From a candidate division CSSED10-310 bacterium (GTDB lineage Bacteria; CSSED10-310; JAFGJC01): a stretch of 5,584 nucleotides of DNA. The notes under the pieces were generated by a model that saw only the letters and a program-made list of their open reading frames with translations, ran no database searches and was not told the origin of the DNA. A program made the position numbers and the translations under genes. Numbering within the stretch: position 1 is the first letter of the stretch; each line of letters begins with the position of its first letter. Location of the stretch: positions 1-5,584 of the forward strand of contig JAFGJC010000157.1 in assembly GCA_016929305.1 (NCBI GenBank). Direction: 5' to 3'. Shown here piece after piece: positions 3,216 through 5,584 of this stretch.

Positions 3216-5584
3216 CCTCACGGTATACGATTCGAAACCCGCTCTTTCTCGGATTCCTGGCTATGGTTCCGGGAATCGTCATCGGCTGTCTGGCAGACAT
3301 CACCGCCATACTCCCGATTGTTTTAACGATCATTATCCTTGCGATCACTCATGTTCTGATAAAAAAACGTCTGTTCTGTCTGTCAACGCTTACGCTTTTA
3401 ATCGGCTTTTGGGGAATGGGTTGGAGCCTTTCCGCCGTGCATGAACATTATTTGCCGGCACGTCATCTGGCACTATGCCCTCCCAGCGAGGAAGTCGCAT
3501 GTGTGGGAAAATGTATCGAACTTCCGGATATTCATTCAGCACATCCCAAATTGGTTGTTGAATGCCAGGGGATTGAAACCGGTGCGGGTATCATGGAGCG
3601 TTCAGATGGAAAGCTGCAACTTTCGATTAGCGACAGCGAGCCGGATTTGAAACGTCTACACAGTTTGAAATACGGGGATATCGTCCGTATTGAAACGAAA
3701 CTTGAGCGACCAACAGGTTATGGAAATCCCGGCTGTTTTCAGCCTGATGATTATCTATCAGTTCACGATATTTTTTTAACCGGATCAGTGAAATATATGG
3801 AATTTTTCGATGTGTTGAAGCCGGGAACTCCCATTTCATTCAAATATTGGCTTTGTGAAATTCGAAAGCGCCTGATGAATCTGATCTGGAAACATGGGAA
3901 TCCGTTTTTTCAGGAATTTTTTGAAAAATTTGATGTATCTGAAGTCGAGATAAAAGGACTGTCTCAGGCAATACTTCTGGGGGGAAGAGAATCATTACAC
4001 GATGACATAAAACTGGATTTTCAAAAATCCGGTTTGTTTCATATTCTTGCCATTTCAGGTCTTCACGTAGGCATTGTCTTTGCTTTGGTTTACTGGTTCC
4101 TGGGATGGATTGTTCCCGATATACGTCTTCGATCGGCAGTCTCGATGTTGTGTTTGTTGTTTTATTGTGTGGTGACGGGAGCCAGCGCTTCTGTTGTCAG
4201 AGCCACGTTGCTCATATGTTTTTATCTGCTGGCAAAAATCCTCAAGAGAGAAACCCGTATTCTGAATCTGCTCGGATTTACAGCGATATTGCTTCTGGCA
4301 GTAAATCCGAAGAGTTTGTTTGATATTGGATTTCAACTCACGTTTACTGCCACATTTGGAATTGTTCTACTCAGCCCGGTATTTTACCATCCTTTTCGAG
4401 GATTCCGATATAAAAAACTCTTTCAATTACTTGCCGTATCCATAGCCGCTCAAATCACAACAGCGCCCTTATCAGCCTATTATTTCAATCGAATTGGCGG
4501 TCTAGCTTTTTTACCTTATCTTTTTCTGGTTCCATTAATCACAGTCGCTCTGTTCACCGGATTAACGGGGCTGGCATTATTTTCAACCGGTTATCTTGGT
4601 ATTTTACTGATCAGGGTACATGCATCATGTATCGGACTGCTTATAGTTTTTTCACAGAAAATCAGTTCATTACCGGGAATTACGGTGACGATCCGAACAC
4701 CCGATTTGTTGACAATAGCACTCTGGACCGGAGCTTTGCTGGTTCTGATCAGTTGGAAATGCAGACCGGTAGGTTCGCTGACAACAGCAGTTGTTATGCT
4801 GATGCTGGCGATGATGTGGCATAGTTACCGAGCGTCTTTTCATTATAAGGATAAACTGAATATATATGTAATGGATGTCGGCAATGGCGATTCCACCTTG
4901 ATACGGACACCTGGCGGTGAATACTTTCTTGTGGACGCGGGAGGTATCTACAATTCTGACTTTGATATCGGCAGGCAGATTGTCTGCCGGACGCTGCTGA
5001 CCTTGAATGTCGATAGAATCCGTACTGCTGTGATAACGCATCCGCATCCTGATCATCAAAAAGGTATGTATGCAATATTGGACACCTTTCCGGTTGAAGA
5101 ACTCTGGGTGCCATCTCAACGCTTTGATGATGCAGATTTCAGCGGTTTGATGGCAAGAGCGGCAGAATTGGGTATCCCCTTAAAGACGTTGGACACGAAC
5201 AGAATATATGAAACGGTCGATGTGGGTTATAATAACAGATCGCTTGTTTTGGGTCTGCGTTATGGCCGGTTTTCCCTGCTGTTACCCGGTGATGCAGAAA
5301 AAGAAGCGGAAGCGGGTTTATTGAGATACGGATGCGCACTGAATATGTTTGCGCTTAAAGCGGGTCATCATGGCAGCCGTTCCTCCTCCTCAAAGGCTTT
5401 TCTTGACACCGTGAAACCGGCGGTGATTATGATTCCAAGCGGCAGAAACAATCAGTTCGGGCATCCTCATCAAGAAACGATCGATCGAATGCGTTCACTT
5501 CAGCCGCCACCTATTATATACCGTTCTGATCTTAACGGAATGATTCACTTGGAAACGGATGGGACACAGATGACGCTCAAAACT
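3212..5584 (+). CDS. comEC: ComEC/Rec2 family DNA-uptake channel protein (open at the right edge)
   Basis: This frame is open for 791 codons and has no stop before the window ends; since ComEC proteins are usually about 700-850 residues, only a short C-terminus is probably missing. Order of parts: hydrophobic segments at about 11-27, 31-50 and 55-75; an extracytoplasmic OB-like N-loop (about 85-200) with the typical YGNPGCFQPDDY (170-181); the Competence domain with the signature AISGLHVG (280-287) and FDIGFQL (370-376) and about ten hydrophobic segments up to about 545; then a metallo-beta-lactamase domain with DVGNGDS (555-561), HPHPDH (610-615), GDA (693-695), GHHGS (718-722) and GHPH (750-753). 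ComEC forms the inner-membrane channel that admits single-stranded transforming DNA, and the MBL domain is thought to degrade the non-transported strand; its metal motif HxHxDH is intact here. N-loop cysteines (89, 97, 101, 118, 175) could include a structural disulfide. The ATG overlaps the stop of the ComEA-like gene as ATGA, indicating translational coupling in one DNA-uptake operon. Confidence 0.95.
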   Translation, partial: MTSRYTIRNPLFLGFLAMVPGIVIGCLADITAILPIVLTIIILAITHVLIKKRLFCLSTLTLLIGFWGMGWSLSAVHEHYLPARHLALCPPSEEVACVGKCIELPDIHSAHPKLVVECQGIETGAGIMERSDGKLQLSISDSEPDLKRLHSLKYGDIVRIETKLERPTGYGNPGCFQPDDYLSVHDIFLTGSVKYMEFFDVLKPGTPISFKYWLCEIRKRLMNLIWKHGNPFFQEFFEKFDVSEVEIKGLSQAILLGGRESLHDDIKLDFQKSGLFHILAISGLHVGIVFALVYWFLGWIVPDIRLRSAVSMLCLLFYCVVTGASASVVRATLLICFYLLAKILKRETRILNLLGFTAILLLAVNPKSLFDIGFQLTFTATFGIVLLSPVFYHPFRGFRYKKLFQLLAVSIAAQITTAPLSAYYFNRIGGLAFLPYLFLVPLITVALFTGLTGLALFSTGYLGILLIRVHASCIGLLIVFSQKISSLPGITVTIRTPDLLTIALWTGALLVLISWKCRPVGSLTTAVVMLMLAMMWHSYRASFHYKDKLNIYVMDVGNGDSTLIRTPGGEYFLVDAGGIYNSDFDIGRQIVCRTLLTLNVDRIRTAVITHPHPDHQKGMYAILDTFPVEELWVPSQRFDDADFSGLMARAAELGIPLKTLDTNRIYETVDVGYNNRSLVLGLRYGRFSLLLPGDAEKEAEAGLLRYGCALNMFALKAGHHGSRSSSSKAFLDTVKPAVIMIPSGRNNQFGHPHQETIDRMRSLQPPPIIYRSDLNGMIHLETDGTQMTLKT

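Noticed and set aside
3190..3444. Plus-strand open frame of 84 codons across the comEA/comEC junction
   Set aside because: It is out of frame with both genes, while comEC with its ATGA overlap explains the region fully.
4670..5119. Minus-strand open frame of 149 codons inside comEC
   Set aside because: The plus strand here encodes the end of the Competence domain and the start of the MBL domain with intact motifs. The antisense translation is rich in Q, R, H and C and resembles nothing known.

Overview
The window comes from a bacterium, most likely a Gram-negative one. Base composition looks moderate (GC somewhat below 50% by eye). The gene types are a short-linker ComEA-like protein next to ComEC, a cytosolic dolichyl-phosphate-mannose-synthase-type glycosyltransferase, a PAP2 phosphatase, and the start of a large polytopic membrane protein with a FDDY...PWWT motif. 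This combination would fit Desulfobacterota (former Deltaproteobacteria) or a related lineage, but that placement is an inference from style, not from a marker gene. I see no rRNA, tRNA, CRISPR array, insertion sequence or phage gene. The window is almost fully coding, and only two intergenic gaps exceed 100 bases.

Left part (1-1891). A minus-strand gene runs off the left edge. It begins at 280 with a good Shine-Dalgarno and encodes the N-terminus of a probable GT-C/GT39-like integral membrane protein. Divergent from it, on the plus strand, lies a probable two-gene unit: a 179-residue protein of unknown function with two membrane helices and a C-terminal extracytoplasmic domain (407-946), then, 15 bases later, a 309-residue PAP2-family lipid phosphatase with all three catalytic motifs intact (962-1891).

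Middle (1856-2678). A family 2 glycosyltransferase resembling polyprenyl-/dolichyl-phosphate mannose synthases lies on the minus strand. It starts at a TTG codon behind a strong GGGAGG site, and its 3' end overlaps the PAP2 gene by 36 bases. The 127-base gap upstream of it carries two divergent promoter-like elements, one for this gene and one for the competence genes. A perfect GTGAC-N5-GTCAC inverted repeat and an imperfect direct repeat also lie in this gap.

Right part (2679-5584). A ComEA-like membrane-anchored helix-hairpin-helix DNA-binding protein (2679-3215) is followed by ComEC (3212 to the window edge, 791 codons with no stop yet), joined by an ATGA stop/start overlap. ComEA-like proteins bind incoming DNA outside the inner membrane and ComEC forms the inner-membrane channel, so this is a compact DNA-uptake operon. 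ComEC retains the N-terminal OB-like region, the multi-spanning Competence domain and a metallo-beta-lactamase domain with an intact HxHxDH metal motif.

How the genes may work together: the two right-hand genes form a clear functional pair in natural transformation. On the left, a GT-C-like membrane protein, a PAP2 phosphatase and a polyprenyl-phosphate sugar synthase could together make, use and recycle lipid-linked sugars at the inner membrane; this is inference from gene families and proximity. I did not find a convincing undescribed system. The best leads are the uncharacterised 179-residue protein, the architecture of the com promoter and start region, and the unusual ComEA and PAP2 domain layouts.
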